Shown here piece after piece: positions 24,349 through 33,422 of a DNA stretch of 45,493 nt. Within the stretch, counting starts at the first letter, position 1; every line of letters starts with the position of its first letter. This DNA comes from Deltaproteobacteria bacterium (GTDB taxonomy: Bacteria > Myxococcota_A > Polyangia > Polyangiales > Sandaracinaceae): contig JAFLCL010000040.1 of the NCBI GenBank assembly GCA_017303575.1, forward strand, positions 1-45,493. Direction: 5' to 3'. The notes below the pieces were generated by a model that saw only the letters and a program-made list of their open reading frames with translations, did not search any database and was not told the DNA's origin. The translations under genes were made by a program, and so were the position numbers.

Positions 24349-25326
24349 ATGGAGCCTCCGGTTCCGAAAGTCCCACCCCCGCCCCCGAGCATGAGGCAAG
24401 CCGCAGCCGCGAAGCAGTACGCGCTGCGCTTCATCTCGGGCAAGTACCAAGGCGGCGAGTTCCCACTTCCTCCCAACAAGGAGATCGTGGTGGGGCGTTC
24501 GAGCGAGCTCGACATGGTGCTCGTCGAGGACATGGTCTCGCGTCGTCACGCGAAGCTCACCGTGACCGGCGACCAGATGTTCATCCAAGACCTCGGCTCG
24601 ACGAACGGGACCTTCGTCAACGGCGAGAAGATCAAGCGATCGGCGCTCTCCGAGGGTGACCGCATCCTCATCGGCACCTCGATCATCAAGGTCGTGGTCG
24701 CCGGGGACGCGGCGAACGCGAGCGACGCGAAGGCGCTGATGGAGGACATCAGCCAGGGCCGTCGCACGTCGCAAGTGCGCACGATGAGCGGGTCGATCGC
24801 GGAGATCCCGCTCCCCGATCTGCTCCAGCTCTTCAGCGCGTCGAAGAAGAGCGGCGTGCTCGTGATCCGCACCGACCGCAACGACACGGGCAAGCTCTTC
24901 ATCGACGCAGGCAGGGTGATCTTCGCGGTCGTGAACGAGCACTACGACGTCGCGCCCATGAAGAGCCTGATGCGCATCCTCGGCTGGTCCACGGGCCAGT
25001 TCGACATGGACGCGCCCGACGAGGGGCGTCAGTTCCCCGAGCGCATCGAGATGTCGACCGAAGGCATCCTCATGGAGGCGATGCGGCAGATCGACGAGAT
25101 CCGTCGCCTCGGAGACGACATGCCCCCGCTGCGCGCGTCGGTGCAGGTGTCGGTGCCGCTCGTGCCGCCGCTGCGTGATCTGGCCGCCGAGGATCTCGAC
25201 GTGCTCCAGCTCGCGCACAACTACGGGAGCGTCGAGACGGTGCTCAACAAGAGCCTCGCGTCCGACGTCGACACGAGCACGATCCTCGTGAAGCTCCTCA
25301 AGGGCGGCTACCTCCGCGCGGAGTAG
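24349..25326 (+). CDS. FHA domain protein with a DUF4388 (PATAN-type) domain
   Basis: The 325-aa cytosolic protein begins with a Pro-rich tail. An FHA phosphopeptide-binding domain follows at about 25-115, with VGRSSELDMVLVEDMVSRRHAKL and DLGSTNGTFVNG. The conserved Arg, Ser-Arg-Arg-His and Asn-Gly residues are all present. Residues about 145-260 form a DUF4388 domain (SGSIAEIPLPDLLQLFSASKKSGVLVI, then GKLFIDAGRVIFAVV). The C-terminus has a winged-helix-like helical segment (TVLNKSLASDVDTSTILVKLLKGGYL). FHA-DUF4388 proteins are common in myxobacteria and are thought to link Ser/Thr kinase or two-component signalling to other outputs. The ligand is unknown. It is divergent from the upstream peptidase-barrel gene and stands alone. 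Confidence 0.88.
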   Translation: MEPPVPKVPPPPPSMRQAAAAKQYALRFISGKYQGGEFPLPPNKEIVVGRSSELDMVLVEDMVSRRHAKLTVTGDQMFIQDLGSTNGTFVNGEKIKRSALSEGDRILIGTSIIKVVVAGDAANASDAKALMEDISQGRRTSQVRTMSGSIAEIPLPDLLQLFSASKKSGVLVIRTDRNDTGKLFIDAGRVIFAVVNEHYDVAPMKSLMRILGWSTGQFDMDAPDEGRQFPERIEMSTEGILMEAMRQIDEIRRLGDDMPPLRASVQVSVPLVPPLRDLAAEDLDVLQLAHNYGSVETVLNKSLASDVDTSTILVKLLKGGYLRAE

Positions 25327-25380
25327 GGCTCGACGAGCGCTGGGTCGCGCGCCGCGGACCCACTCCTGGCGCGACGCTCA

Positions 25381-25592
25381 GGGACCGAGAAAGAATCGCT
25401 CTCGGTCGCCGAATTGGGCGGGGCGCCTTGCGGCGGGGGAGCGCAGCTCCCCCAGGAGCAGGAGTCGAGTCGAGGAGCGGAGCGACGAGGCGAGCCGGCG
25501 ATCGGACACGCGCGCAGCTCACGGAGTGAGCGAGCACGGGAGAACCCGGGGGAGCTCGAGGGGCCAGAGGTCCCTCGACCCAGACCAACTCA
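25381..25592 (-). repeat. Dispersed three-hairpin intergenic element, copy C
   Basis: Read on the minus strand, the element starts at the deacetylase stop (TGAGTTGGTCTGGG). It carries stems TCGAGGG/CCCTCGA (25556-25562 with 25572-25578), GGGGGAGC/GCTCCCCC (25435-25442 with 25446-25453, 3-base loop) and ACCGAGA/TCTCGGT (25384-25390 with 25400-25406). A small extra stem GCTCAC/GTGAGC lies near 25517-25531. Order and orientation relative to the gene match copy A. It fills most of the gap 25327-25589; no gene is seen there. Confidence 0.75.
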
Positions 25593-26684
25593 GTCGCCCG
25601 CGATGCGCGCTTCCAGGGCCTCGAGATCGTCGCAACGCGCTTCGGCTCGCGCGCGCGCGCGAATCTGACGAGTCGCGATCACGTGCTCCGGCACGTCGGC
25701 GTGGGCGACGGCATCGTTCGCATCGCCATCGCGGCGCGCCTCGAAGAAGAACGCAGGATCGTCGACGAAGTCGTAGAGCTCCTCGCCGCTCGCGAGCAGA
25801 TCGCAGTTGCGACGATCGAGGTACGCGACGATGCGCGGGAAGGCCTCGACGCTCCACGCGTGGATGTCGTGCAGGAGCACGATGCCGCCGCGCTCTCCGT
25901 GATCGCGCTCGCGCACCTCGAGCACGCGACGGAACGTGTCGAGCACGGCCTCCGCGCTGCGGACCTGCACGTCACCCGTGCCCAGGTTCCACAGCACCTG
26001 CGTGTAGCCGTTCGTCGCGAGGTAGCCATCGACGCGCGGTGAGCGGCTGCCGCCCGGCGGACGAATGAGGGCAGGCATTGCGCCGAGCTCTCGCTCGATG
26101 AGGCTCGTGCTCCCATCGACCTGCGTGGCGAGATCGGGCGTGGACACGAGCGGAAGCTGCACGTGATCCATCGAGTGCGATCCGACGCGATGGCCACGCG
26201 CAGAGATCTCGCGCGCGATCGTCGCGAGGTTGCGCTCGTACGGCGTCTGGCCCTCGAAGCGGCGTGTGGTCAGGAAGAAGACGGCGCGCACCTCCGCGTC
26301 GTCGAGCGCGTCGAGGAGCGTGCGCGTGTAGCGGACGTCGGGACCGTCATCGAACGTGAAGAGGATGAAGCGGTGCGTCGTGGCGCCCGTGATCAGCCGG
26401 CCTCCGCGGAGGTTCGAGGACACAGCATCGGCGCTGGTGAGGAACGGCGGTGCGCCATCCTCCACCGGCTCGGGCTCCGCGGGCGGCAACGCGGGCGCGG
26501 GCTCGACGGTGCTCTCGCCGCGATCGGCGACGACCCCGGTGGGCATCACGCCCTCGACCACCGACACGCGCGGTGTGAGAGGTGCGGAGGCCTGCGTCAG
26601 CTCGGCGGTGACGGCGCCGGAGGCCAGCGCGATCACGCCACCGACGACGGACGCGACCCGACGCGACGAGAGACGAGCGGTCAT
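25590..26684 (-). CDS. Exported polysaccharide deacetylase (NodB domain)
   Basis: The 364-aa protein is a carbohydrate esterase family 4 enzyme that removes acetyl groups from GlcNAc-type glycans. Motif 1 is TFDDGPD (110-116, catalytic and metal Asp). Motif 2 is SHSMDH with H170 and H174. Motif 3 is RPPGGSRSP (208-216). The C-terminal LHDIHAW (271-277) holds the motif-5 His. An N-terminal hydrophobic segment (10-27) with no lipobox suggests a signal peptide or anchor. A Pro/Glu-rich linker follows at 60-78. ATG 26684 is used; an in-frame ATG at 26711 has a slightly better upstream GGA and remains possible. Substrate candidates are peptidoglycan or surface polysaccharide. The structured element begins at its stop codon. 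Confidence 0.9.
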   Translation of the reverse strand: MTARLSSRRVASVVGGVIALASGAVTAELTQASAPLTPRVSVVEGVMPTGVVADRGESTVEPAPALPPAEPEPVEDGAPPFLTSADAVSSNLRGGRLITGATTHRFILFTFDDGPDVRYTRTLLDALDDAEVRAVFFLTTRRFEGQTPYERNLATIAREISARGHRVGSHSMDHVQLPLVSTPDLATQVDGSTSLIERELGAMPALIRPPGGSRSPRVDGYLATNGYTQVLWNLGTGDVQVRSAEAVLDTFRRVLEVRERDHGERGGIVLLHDIHAWSVEAFPRIVAYLDRRNCDLLASGEELYDFVDDPAFFFEARRDGDANDAVAHADVPEHVIATRQIRARARAEARCDDLEALEARIAGD

Positions 26685-26780
26685 CGCGCGATCGTAGAAA
26701 GGCGCGCGCATCGCGATCCAGTTCGCGCCCGTCCGGTCGAAAAGTGGACGCGGTGATCGCCGTCGAAGTACGCGGACCCC

Positions 26781-27422
26781 ATGCTCACTCCTCCTCGACG
26801 AGCCACCCTCGGCGGCGTGCTGCTCGCGCTCGCGGCCCCTCCGGTCCTCCTCGGATCGATGGCCTGCAAAGAGCCAGCGGCACCCGGCACGCTGGTGGGC
26901 TCCTTCGCGCTCGAGGGCACGCTCGACGAGAACACGTGTGGGCAGGGCTTCGCGCCATCCCCCACCATCGCGTTCTCCGCCGAGCTCCGCCGCAGCGACA
27001 CGATCGCCTATTGGCGCATGGGCGGCAGCGGTCCTCGGAGCCAGGGCACGATCGACGCGGAAGGTGATTTCCGTTTTCGGCAACAGTCACAGATCGACGG
27101 CTGGGCTGCGGATCCCGCGAACGGCATCCCCGCGTGCCGGTTCGTTCAGACCGAGACGATCGAGGGTCGGGTGCAGCTCGTCTCCGCGACCAGCGACGCG
27201 GGCCCGACTGACGCTGCCACCCTCGACGCCGGTGCGGGTGATGCGGGCGGCTCCGATGCGGGGCTCGAGGCGCGTGTGATGAGCGCCACGAACACCATCG
27301 ACATCGCGGTCGTGCCCGGCTTCGACTGCTCGCTCGCGCTGCTCTCGACGGGCGCAGGCGGTCAGTTCTCCGCGCTCCCGTGTCAGGCGCGCTATTCGCT
27401 CGCGGGCACGAGCGGCGACTGA
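26781..27422 (+). CDS. Small lipoprotein of unknown function
   Basis: The 213-aa product has a lipoprotein-like signal ending GSMAC (Cys29). A beta-rich region follows, with GTLVGSFALEGTLDENTCGQGF and internal cysteines that could pair (C52, and a Cys in IPACRFV). A 'DAG' low-complexity stretch lies near 137-155 (DAGPTDAATLDAGAGDAGG). I do not recognise a family. It is divergent from the deacetylase (about 96 bases between starts), and its 3' end lies next to or within the start region of the VanW gene, which suggests co-transcription. An outer-membrane or periplasmic location is likely. Confidence 0.7.
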   Translation: MLTPPRRATLGGVLLALAAPPVLLGSMACKEPAAPGTLVGSFALEGTLDENTCGQGFAPSPTIAFSAELRRSDTIAYWRMGGSGPRSQGTIDAEGDFRFRQQSQIDGWAADPANGIPACRFVQTETIEGRVQLVSATSDAGPTDAATLDAGAGDAGGSDAGLEARVMSATNTIDIAVVPGFDCSLALLSTGAGGQFSALPCQARYSLAGTSGD

Positions 27423-27433
27423 GCGGCGCGCAC

Positions 27434-28861
27434 GTGCGGAGGAGCGCGATCGTCGCGTTCGTCGTCGGGCTGACGACGGTGATCGCCGCCAGCTCGATCG
27501 CGTGGGCGCTGACGCCGCGAGAAGGTGAGGCGGTCGAGGGCGTGATCGTGGCTGGGGTCCGCGTGGATCACGACACCGATCCGCGCGCGCTCGTACGCGA
27601 CCACGCGACGCGCTGGCTCGACGAGGAGATCTGGCTCGAGGCGGGGACCACGACCGAGCGCCTCCGTCGCGCGGAGATCGGCTACTCGCTCGACGTCGAT
27701 GCCTGCGCGCGAGCGCTCCTCGCGATCGGCCGCAGCGGTGATGGGCTCGCGGATCTCGGCACGCGTGTACGGGCACGCCTCGGACGCGTGCGGGTGACGC
27801 TCGCGCCACGCTTCGACGCGGAGGCCCTTCGTGTGGCGATCCAATCGCTCGCGAGCCGCTTCGATCGTGGCGCCATGGGCGCGGAGATCGACGACGCGGG
27901 CCGGCTCGTGTCGCCACCGCTGCGCGGTCGGTCGATCGACGTCGAGGCGTCCCTGGCGCGTGTGGTCGCGGGGCTCGACGCAGGAGAGCGGCGCTTCGAG
28001 CTCGTCGTGCGTGATCGTCCGCCCCCCGTGGATCCGGCGCGCATCGCGCGCGCGAGCGAGCCGGTCATCATCGGCAGCTACGTCACGCGCTATCGCATGC
28101 GCGGCGACGAGGGGCCCCGCGCCGTCAACGTGCGCGTCGCCGCCGAGGCGCTCGACGGCGCCGTCATCGCGCCGGGCGAGCGGCTGTCGTTCAACGAACG
28201 CGTGGGCCCGCGCACGATCGGCCGCGGCTACCGCGTGGCGCACGTGATCTACGACGGCGAGATGATCGACGGCATCGGAGGCGGCGTGTGTCAGGTCGCC
28301 TCCACGCTGCACGCAGCCGCGTTCCTCGCCGGTCTGCCCATCGACGAGCACAGCCCGCACTCGAGGCCCTCGGCGTACATCCCGATGGGGCTCGACGCGA
28401 CGGTCACGTACCCCTCGCTCGATCTCGTGATCGGCAATCCGTCGTCGGTGCCGATCACCGTGCGCGCGCACGCCTCGGGCGGGCAGCTCGAGATCGCGCT
28501 CTGGGCGCGCGCGCGGCCGATCGAGGTGGAGTGGGATCGCGAGATCCTCGCGCGCATGAGCTACGACGAGCGTGTCATCGAGGACGCGAGCGTGCCGATG
28601 GGCGAGGCGCGCGTCAGCCAAGAGGGCGGGCCGGGCTTCGTCATCGAGCGTCGTCGTGTCGTGCACACGAGCACGATCCCGGGCAGCGCCGCGATCACCG
28701 AGCGACGCACGCTGCGCTATCCACCGACGGACCGCATCGTGCGCGTCGCGCCGGGCTACTCCTTCGACTCGAGCACGGGGCCCGTCGTCTCCACGATTGT
28801 GTCCGGCGTCCCCGCGTCGACGGGCGCCGCTGCGGTCGGTGTGATCCCGGGAGAGGACTGA
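27434..28861 (+). CDS. VanW family protein
   Basis: From GTG 27434 the product is 475 aa with one N-terminal membrane helix (IVAFVVGLTTVIAASSIAWAL) and an extracytoplasmic body. Residues ~55-200 contain a peptidoglycan-binding-like region seen in many VanW proteins. The VanW domain has LSFNERVGPRTIGRGY, then GGGVCQVASTLHAAAFLAGLPIDEHSPHS and GLDATV. This conserved block is known, but its biochemical function is not. Another in-frame GTG at 27380 would overlap the lipoprotein gene by 43 bases, so the start is uncertain. Its 3' end overlaps the opposite-strand antiporter gene by 106 bases. A cell-envelope role fits its neighbours, including a polysaccharide deacetylase. Confidence 0.85.
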   Translation: MRRSAIVAFVVGLTTVIAASSIAWALTPREGEAVEGVIVAGVRVDHDTDPRALVRDHATRWLDEEIWLEAGTTTERLRRAEIGYSLDVDACARALLAIGRSGDGLADLGTRVRARLGRVRVTLAPRFDAEALRVAIQSLASRFDRGAMGAEIDDAGRLVSPPLRGRSIDVEASLARVVAGLDAGERRFELVVRDRPPPVDPARIARASEPVIIGSYVTRYRMRGDEGPRAVNVRVAAEALDGAVIAPGERLSFNERVGPRTIGRGYRVAHVIYDGEMIDGIGGGVCQVASTLHAAAFLAGLPIDEHSPHSRPSAYIPMGLDATVTYPSLDLVIGNPSSVPITVRAHASGGQLEIALWARARPIEVEWDREILARMSYDERVIEDASVPMGEARVSQEGGPGFVIERRRVVHTSTIPGSAAITERRTLRYPPTDRIVRVAPGYSFDSSTGPVVSTIVSGVPASTGAAAVGVIPGED

Positions 28862-30159
28862 GTGGCGGTGGCCGCCTCGCCGGATCGAACGAGCGCGGCG
28901 CGAAACAACGCAGGTGCGATCAGCTCGTTGAGAGAGATCACTGCGAGCGCGAGCGCTGCAGCGGGCTCGCCGATCCCGGGAAAGGTCCGAGCGAAGAGGA
29001 GGGCGAACGCGATCGCCAGACCGGCTTGCGGAAGGAGCCCCACGCCCACGTACCGCTGGACCTCGGGCGGAGCCCCCGCAACACGCGCCCCCGCATATCC
29101 TCCCGCCAACAGCCCAACTGCGCGGATCACCAGGAGCACCACGGCCGGAACAGCGACGTGGGGCAGCTCGGAGAGGTGGATCGAGGCGCCCGTGACGGTG
29201 AAGAAGAGGATGTAGACCGGCAGAGAGGCAGCCTCGTAGGCTCGCCGCAACGTCCCGCCTTCTCGCGCCGCATTCTCCACGACCATGCCTGCAGCGAGCA
29301 TGATCAGCTGAGGGTCGAGCCGAAGCCGGCGCCCGACCTCAGCGCTCACGAAGCACGCGCCGAGGACGAACAGATCGAGGCCGCGAGTGCCCACGAACCG
29401 AAGCCACGCGGCCAGGATCGCTCCCACGCCAAGGCCGATCGCGATGGAGCCGAGGATCTCCCACGCCAGCTGCCTGGCCGTGTCGGCTGGATCCAGCTGG
29501 CCCGCCATCACGCCCTGCGCGATGGCGGAGGCGACCGCGAAGATGGGGATGAGCAGCACGTTCGCGAGCACGACGGTGCCGAGCGCGGTGCGCGCGACCG
29601 GACCGTCCGCGCCGGTCTCGGAGCGGAGAGCAACGACGACCGCGGGAGATTGCGGCACGAGCACGATCCCCAGCACCAAGCTCACGACGAACGCCTCGGT
29701 GCTCGAGAGATCGGCGAGGAAGGGTAGCGTCGAGCGAAGAACGAACGTCGCCAGGCCGAGCAGGAGCGCAGTCCCCAGGACTCCGATGAGAGAGATCCAC
29801 GCGATCGAGCGAAGGAGCGGCCGCATCGCGCGGAAGTCCATCTCGCTCCCTGCGGTCAGCATGATCAGGCTCACGGCCATGCCGTTCACCAGCCCGAGAT
29901 CGCGAACGGTGTCGTCGCCCAGGTAGCCGAGGAGGGTCGGGCCCGCGACGATGCCGGTTCCGAGGTAGCCGGTCAGCTTCGGTAGGCCGATCGTCGAGGC
30001 CAGGCGGCCGACGAACCACGCTGCGATCAACACGAAGCCGACTCCCACCACCAGGAGCCCACTGCGGGTGCCGAGGGTGTTGCCCGCGTGCATCGAGCGA
30101 ACAGCCTCCATCACGGCGCCGAGCGCGATGACCACGAGAATTCGCTTGAGCGTGCTCAC
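28756..30159 (-). CDS. Cation:proton antiporter (CPA2/KefB-like membrane domain)
   Basis: The 467-aa membrane protein has about a dozen helices of the Na+/H+ exchanger fold. TGYLGTGIVAGPTLLGYL is near the N-terminus and GLLPQAGLAIAFALLFAR near the C-terminus, as in KefB/GerN-type antiporters. There is no TrkA-N regulatory domain. The last ~35 residues are a Thr/Ala/Pro-rich tail. GTG 30159 overlaps the upstream gene's stop (GTGA), so the two antiporter-like genes are translationally coupled and may form a two-subunit transporter. Its tail overlaps VanW's 3' end by 106 bases, tail to tail. The ion (Na+, K+) cannot be assigned from sequence. Confidence 0.85.
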   Translation of the reverse strand: MSTLKRILVVIALGAVMEAVRSMHAGNTLGTRSGLLVVGVGFVLIAAWFVGRLASTIGLPKLTGYLGTGIVAGPTLLGYLGDDTVRDLGLVNGMAVSLIMLTAGSEMDFRAMRPLLRSIAWISLIGVLGTALLLGLATFVLRSTLPFLADLSSTEAFVVSLVLGIVLVPQSPAVVVALRSETGADGPVARTALGTVVLANVLLIPIFAVASAIAQGVMAGQLDPADTARQLAWEILGSIAIGLGVGAILAAWLRFVGTRGLDLFVLGACFVSAEVGRRLRLDPQLIMLAAGMVVENAAREGGTLRRAYEAASLPVYILFFTVTGASIHLSELPHVAVPAVVLLVIRAVGLLAGGYAGARVAGAPPEVQRYVGVGLLPQAGLAIAFALLFARTFPGIGEPAAALALAVISLNELIAPALFRAALVRSGEAATATQSSPGITPTAAAPVDAGTPDTIVETTGPVLESKE

Positions 30160-31859
30160 GCGTCGCCTTCGCGTGGCGCGTCTTCGCGGCCCGAGAGCTC
30201 GTCGTTGAGCGTGACTGGTGCCTCGAGCGTCGCGTCGGGAGTGGCCAACGGGCCGACGACTGGCATCCGCTGGGACGGCGCGGGCGTGCGCAGCGCCGCC
30301 TGAAAGCCGATCTCGAGAAGCACCGCGCTCACGACCACGGCGGTCACCATCGCGCGCACAGCGGGCGCTTCGTAGAGTGTCTGCGCCGTGATCACGAAGG
30401 CGATCGCGAGCTGGCCCATCGGCGGCAAGACGAGGTCGCGGTTTCGTGTCTCGGCCAGGGCATCGGGTCGATCGGCGGCGGGCACGACGCGCGCGAGTCG
30501 AGCGCCCCCGAAGCGACCGAGCGAGCGTGCGAGGAGAAAGGCGGGGGTCAGCAGCCACCCCGCCAGCGACTCGGGCCGCCAGAGCGCCCCGACGATCAAG
30601 AGAAACAGGTGGTAGATGGGGCGCTCGAGTTGGGAGAACGATTCCTCGAGCTTCTCCTTGTCCTCCCCCGGCAAGTTGCGGAGGAGCACGCCCGCCAAGA
30701 AGCACACGACGAGCGGCGGCAGCGAGAACACGGCCGCGATGCCCGTGGTGAGGCAGACGGCACCCAGGAGCAGCGAAATCTGTTCAGCACGAGAGTCGGT
30801 GCCGCGGAGCACGAGGTACGTGAGGAAGCCGAGCACCGCGGCGATCCCGAACGTCACGAAGACCCAACCGACCTCCGGCAGCACCCACGTGGACGACTCG
30901 CTCGCAGGCCGGAGCCACGCAGCCACGCACGCGAAGGCGATGACGCACACGACGTCGTCGAGAACCCCGATCGCGCGGACCAGCTCGGACGCTGCGGGAG
31001 AGAATGCGCTCGCCAGACGCTCCGCGGGGGCCGAAAGCGCTCCGGCGAGACCGAGCAACGTCGCGTCGCGGAGGAGATCGCGGAGATCGTGGTCCAGGCC
31101 CAGCAAGTAGAGAGTCGGCACCGACACACCCGCGATCAGCACGAACGGCACCGCAGTGAGCAAGATGACGACGGTCGCGCTGCCTTTGGGAAACCGATCG
31201 GCGGCACGAGAGTCCAGCTGAAATCCGGTGTGAAATCCGATCCAGCCGAGGCCGAACTGCAAGAGCGGCGTGAGCTGGAGAACGACCTCCTCGGTGAGCA
31301 CGTCGATTCCCGGCGCGCGCGCCACGAGGCCCAGGAGGACGAACGGAAGCCCGCTGACCATCAATGGGGCGATGCCGAAGCGCGCCTCGAGCCGCTTGAT
31401 ACGGTCGTGCCCCGCGAGCCACGCGAGCGCGAGCAGCCCGACCATTCCGACGAGGGTGCGGACGACGTCGTTCGTGGTCTCCGAGGCGATCGCAGCGCTG
31501 ACGGTGTCGCTGATCGCCTCGGGCAGCATGTCCTCGAGAGGACCGAGTGTCTCCGACATGCCCGCGTCGTCCACGGAGGCGTCGCTCGCACCGCCGTCCG
31601 TCCAGCCCGCATCCACTGCTCCTGCATCGCCTGCATCGGCCTGGGCCGCGTCCGGCGCGCCTCCGTCGAGCTGCGCGTCGAGCCCGTCCGCATCGGGGAC
31701 TTCCGTGGTGGCGATGAACGGGACGTCCACGCTGGTGGATGACTGTCCCGCGTCGACGTCCTGTGCCATCGCGGAGCGGTGCTGCCCGGCACACGCCAGC
31801 GTCGCCGCGACCACGCCCGTCCTGACCCACGACAAGGGCGCGCCTCCAAAGACCTTCAC
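30156..31859 (-). CDS. Second cation:proton antiporter-like protein with signal peptide and Asp/Ala-rich N-terminal segment
   Basis: From GTG 31859 the 567-aa product has a cleavable-looking signal (cleavage near AMAQD, residue 32, or a lipoprotein Cys at 23). About 75 residues rich in Asp/Ala/Gly follow (for example DAGDAGAVDAGWTDGG). Around a dozen helices of the Na+/H+ exchanger fold then begin near residue 133 (RTLVGMVGLLALAWLAG). Typical features include LLGLAGALSAPAERLAS and GVLDDVVCVIAFACVAAW. A surface-exposed acidic arm on an antiporter is unusual. The next gene starts inside its stop codon, so the pair is co-expressed. The C-terminal ~30 residues are polar. No ribosome site is clear, so the start is moderately certain. 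Confidence 0.75.
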   Translation of the reverse strand: MKVFGGAPLSWVRTGVVAATLACAGQHRSAMAQDVDAGQSSTSVDVPFIATTEVPDADGLDAQLDGGAPDAAQADAGDAGAVDAGWTDGGASDASVDDAGMSETLGPLEDMLPEAISDTVSAAIASETTNDVVRTLVGMVGLLALAWLAGHDRIKRLEARFGIAPLMVSGLPFVLLGLVARAPGIDVLTEEVVLQLTPLLQFGLGWIGFHTGFQLDSRAADRFPKGSATVVILLTAVPFVLIAGVSVPTLYLLGLDHDLRDLLRDATLLGLAGALSAPAERLASAFSPAASELVRAIGVLDDVVCVIAFACVAAWLRPASESSTWVLPEVGWVFVTFGIAAVLGFLTYLVLRGTDSRAEQISLLLGAVCLTTGIAAVFSLPPLVVCFLAGVLLRNLPGEDKEKLEESFSQLERPIYHLFLLIVGALWRPESLAGWLLTPAFLLARSLGRFGGARLARVVPAADRPDALAETRNRDLVLPPMGQLAIAFVITAQTLYEAPAVRAMVTAVVVSAVLLEIGFQAALRTPAPSQRMPVVGPLATPDATLEAPVTLNDELSGREDAPREGDA

Positions 31860-31949
31860 CCGCGTGACTCTACACAGACTCGACGTTCCTGGAACCCTCG
31901 AACAGGCGATGGCATTGACCCGCTGGCGAGTTGCGGGAATCCTGGACGC

Positions 31950-33416
31950 ATGCAGACGCGGCTCACGCCGTGGCTGTCGCTCCTCTTGCTCTGCGGGGCG
32001 ACGCAGCCCCTCCAAGCCTGCGAGACGTCCGCGCGTTCGATCACCGTCGATGTGCAGACCGATCTCGTCCCTGCGCTCGAGCTCGGGCTGCTCGAGATCG
32101 AGGTGCTCGAAGGCAGCGTGCCGCGCGGCACGACGAGCGTGCGATCGCGACGCACGGCAGTGATGCCGCAGCTCTCGGAGGCCGGCGAGTACCAGCGGAG
32201 CCGTCGCGTCGCGGAGATGGCAGGTCTCGCGTCCGGCACCTACACGGTCCGCGTGGTCGGCCGACGGCCCGCACCGCCCGGCATGCCCGAGGACGGTGGG
32301 ACGATCCTCGCGGAGCGTCGCGTGGTGCTGCAGCTCTCGAACGATCGTGTGGTGCGCGTGGTGCTCGGCGCGAGCTGCGTCGGGGTGACGTGCCCGGGCG
32401 AGGGCGATCTCGACGAGGCCTCGCAGTGCCTCAACGGTCGATGCGTCGAGCCCGCGTGCGATCCATCGCTGCCTTCCTCGATCACCGAGTGCTGCACCGG
32501 CCCCGGCTGCGCGGAGATCGCGCTCTGCGACGACGCCTCCGACTGCGAGGCCGCGCCCTGCGCCACGCCGCGCTGCGTATCGGGCGCGTGCATCGCCGAG
32601 GACATCCCAGGGGCGTGCGCGCCCGACGAGTACTGCGATCGCAGCGCGCGTAGCTGCTTGCCGCTGCCGCCCTCGCTCCGACCCGACGCGGGCGTGTCCG
32701 ACGCGAGCACGCCGGACGTGTTCGTGGTCCTCGACGCGTACGTCGAGCCCGGCGAGGACGCGGGATTCTTCGACGCGTACTCCTGTCCCGCCGAGACGTG
32801 CGGCAACGGAGGCGACGACGACTGCGACGGCCTCGCCGACTGCATGGACCCAGACTGCGTGGGCGCGAGCTGCGACGACGGCAACGCCTGCACCCACCAC
32901 GACGTGTGCGACGGGTCGGGCTGCGCCGGCACGCCCGTCACCTGCAACTCGACCGAGTGCGTCACGCGCGCGTGCAACGGGAGCGCGACGTGCACCGAGA
33001 CTCCGCGCTCGGGCTCGTGCGCGGACGACGGGAACGCATGCACGAGCGACACGTGCTCCGGGGGCGCGTGCACGCACCCACGTCGCGCCGACGGCTCGAC
33101 GTGCGGCGGATCGAACAGGTGCTGCAGCGGCAGCTGCGTCAACCCGAGCAGCGACGCGAACCACTGCGGCGTCTGCGGCGTGGACTGCGGATCGCGCTCC
33201 TGCGTCGCCGGGGCGTGTCGGTGCGTGTCGAACGCGGAGTGCCGCACGGCCGGCTATGGCAGCGACGCCACTTGCTACGACTCGGGCGATGGCAACGGCC
33301 AGCGATGTCAGTGCGTGTGCAACAGCGACTCGGACTGGCGCGGCACCTGCGGCGAGTGCCCCGGCACGGCGCAGTGCAACCAGCGCAGCGGACTCAACCT
33401 CTGCGTCTTCCCCTGA
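31950..33416 (+). CDS. Cys-rich secreted lipoprotein with 'DDDCDG' repeats
   Basis: The 488-aa protein has a lipoprotein signal ending LQAC (Cys24). Residues 30-140 are beta-rich. From about 145 to the end, more than 40 cysteines occur in short disulfide-type modules, for example CGNGGDDDCDGLADCMDPDCVGASC and CTHHDVCDGSGCAG. Such modules are common on myxobacterial surfaces and probably bind Ca2+ through the Asp-rich turns. The pattern closely resembles the tail of the chimeric gene ending at 1084. A 'DAG'/DAS linker (PDAGVSDASTPD) is also present. It is divergent from the antiporter gene, with 90 bases between starts. No enzymatic motif is seen; an adhesin or structural role is only a guess. 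Confidence 0.78.
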   Translation: MQTRLTPWLSLLLLCGATQPLQACETSARSITVDVQTDLVPALELGLLEIEVLEGSVPRGTTSVRSRRTAVMPQLSEAGEYQRSRRVAEMAGLASGTYTVRVVGRRPAPPGMPEDGGTILAERRVVLQLSNDRVVRVVLGASCVGVTCPGEGDLDEASQCLNGRCVEPACDPSLPSSITECCTGPGCAEIALCDDASDCEAAPCATPRCVSGACIAEDIPGACAPDEYCDRSARSCLPLPPSLRPDAGVSDASTPDVFVVLDAYVEPGEDAGFFDAYSCPAETCGNGGDDDCDGLADCMDPDCVGASCDDGNACTHHDVCDGSGCAGTPVTCNSTECVTRACNGSATCTETPRSGSCADDGNACTSDTCSGGACTHPRRADGSTCGGSNRCCSGSCVNPSSDANHCGVCGVDCGSRSCVAGACRCVSNAECRTAGYGSDATCYDSGDGNGQRCQCVCNSDSDWRGTCGECPGTAQCNQRSGLNLCVFP

Positions 33417-33422
33417 GCGGGC

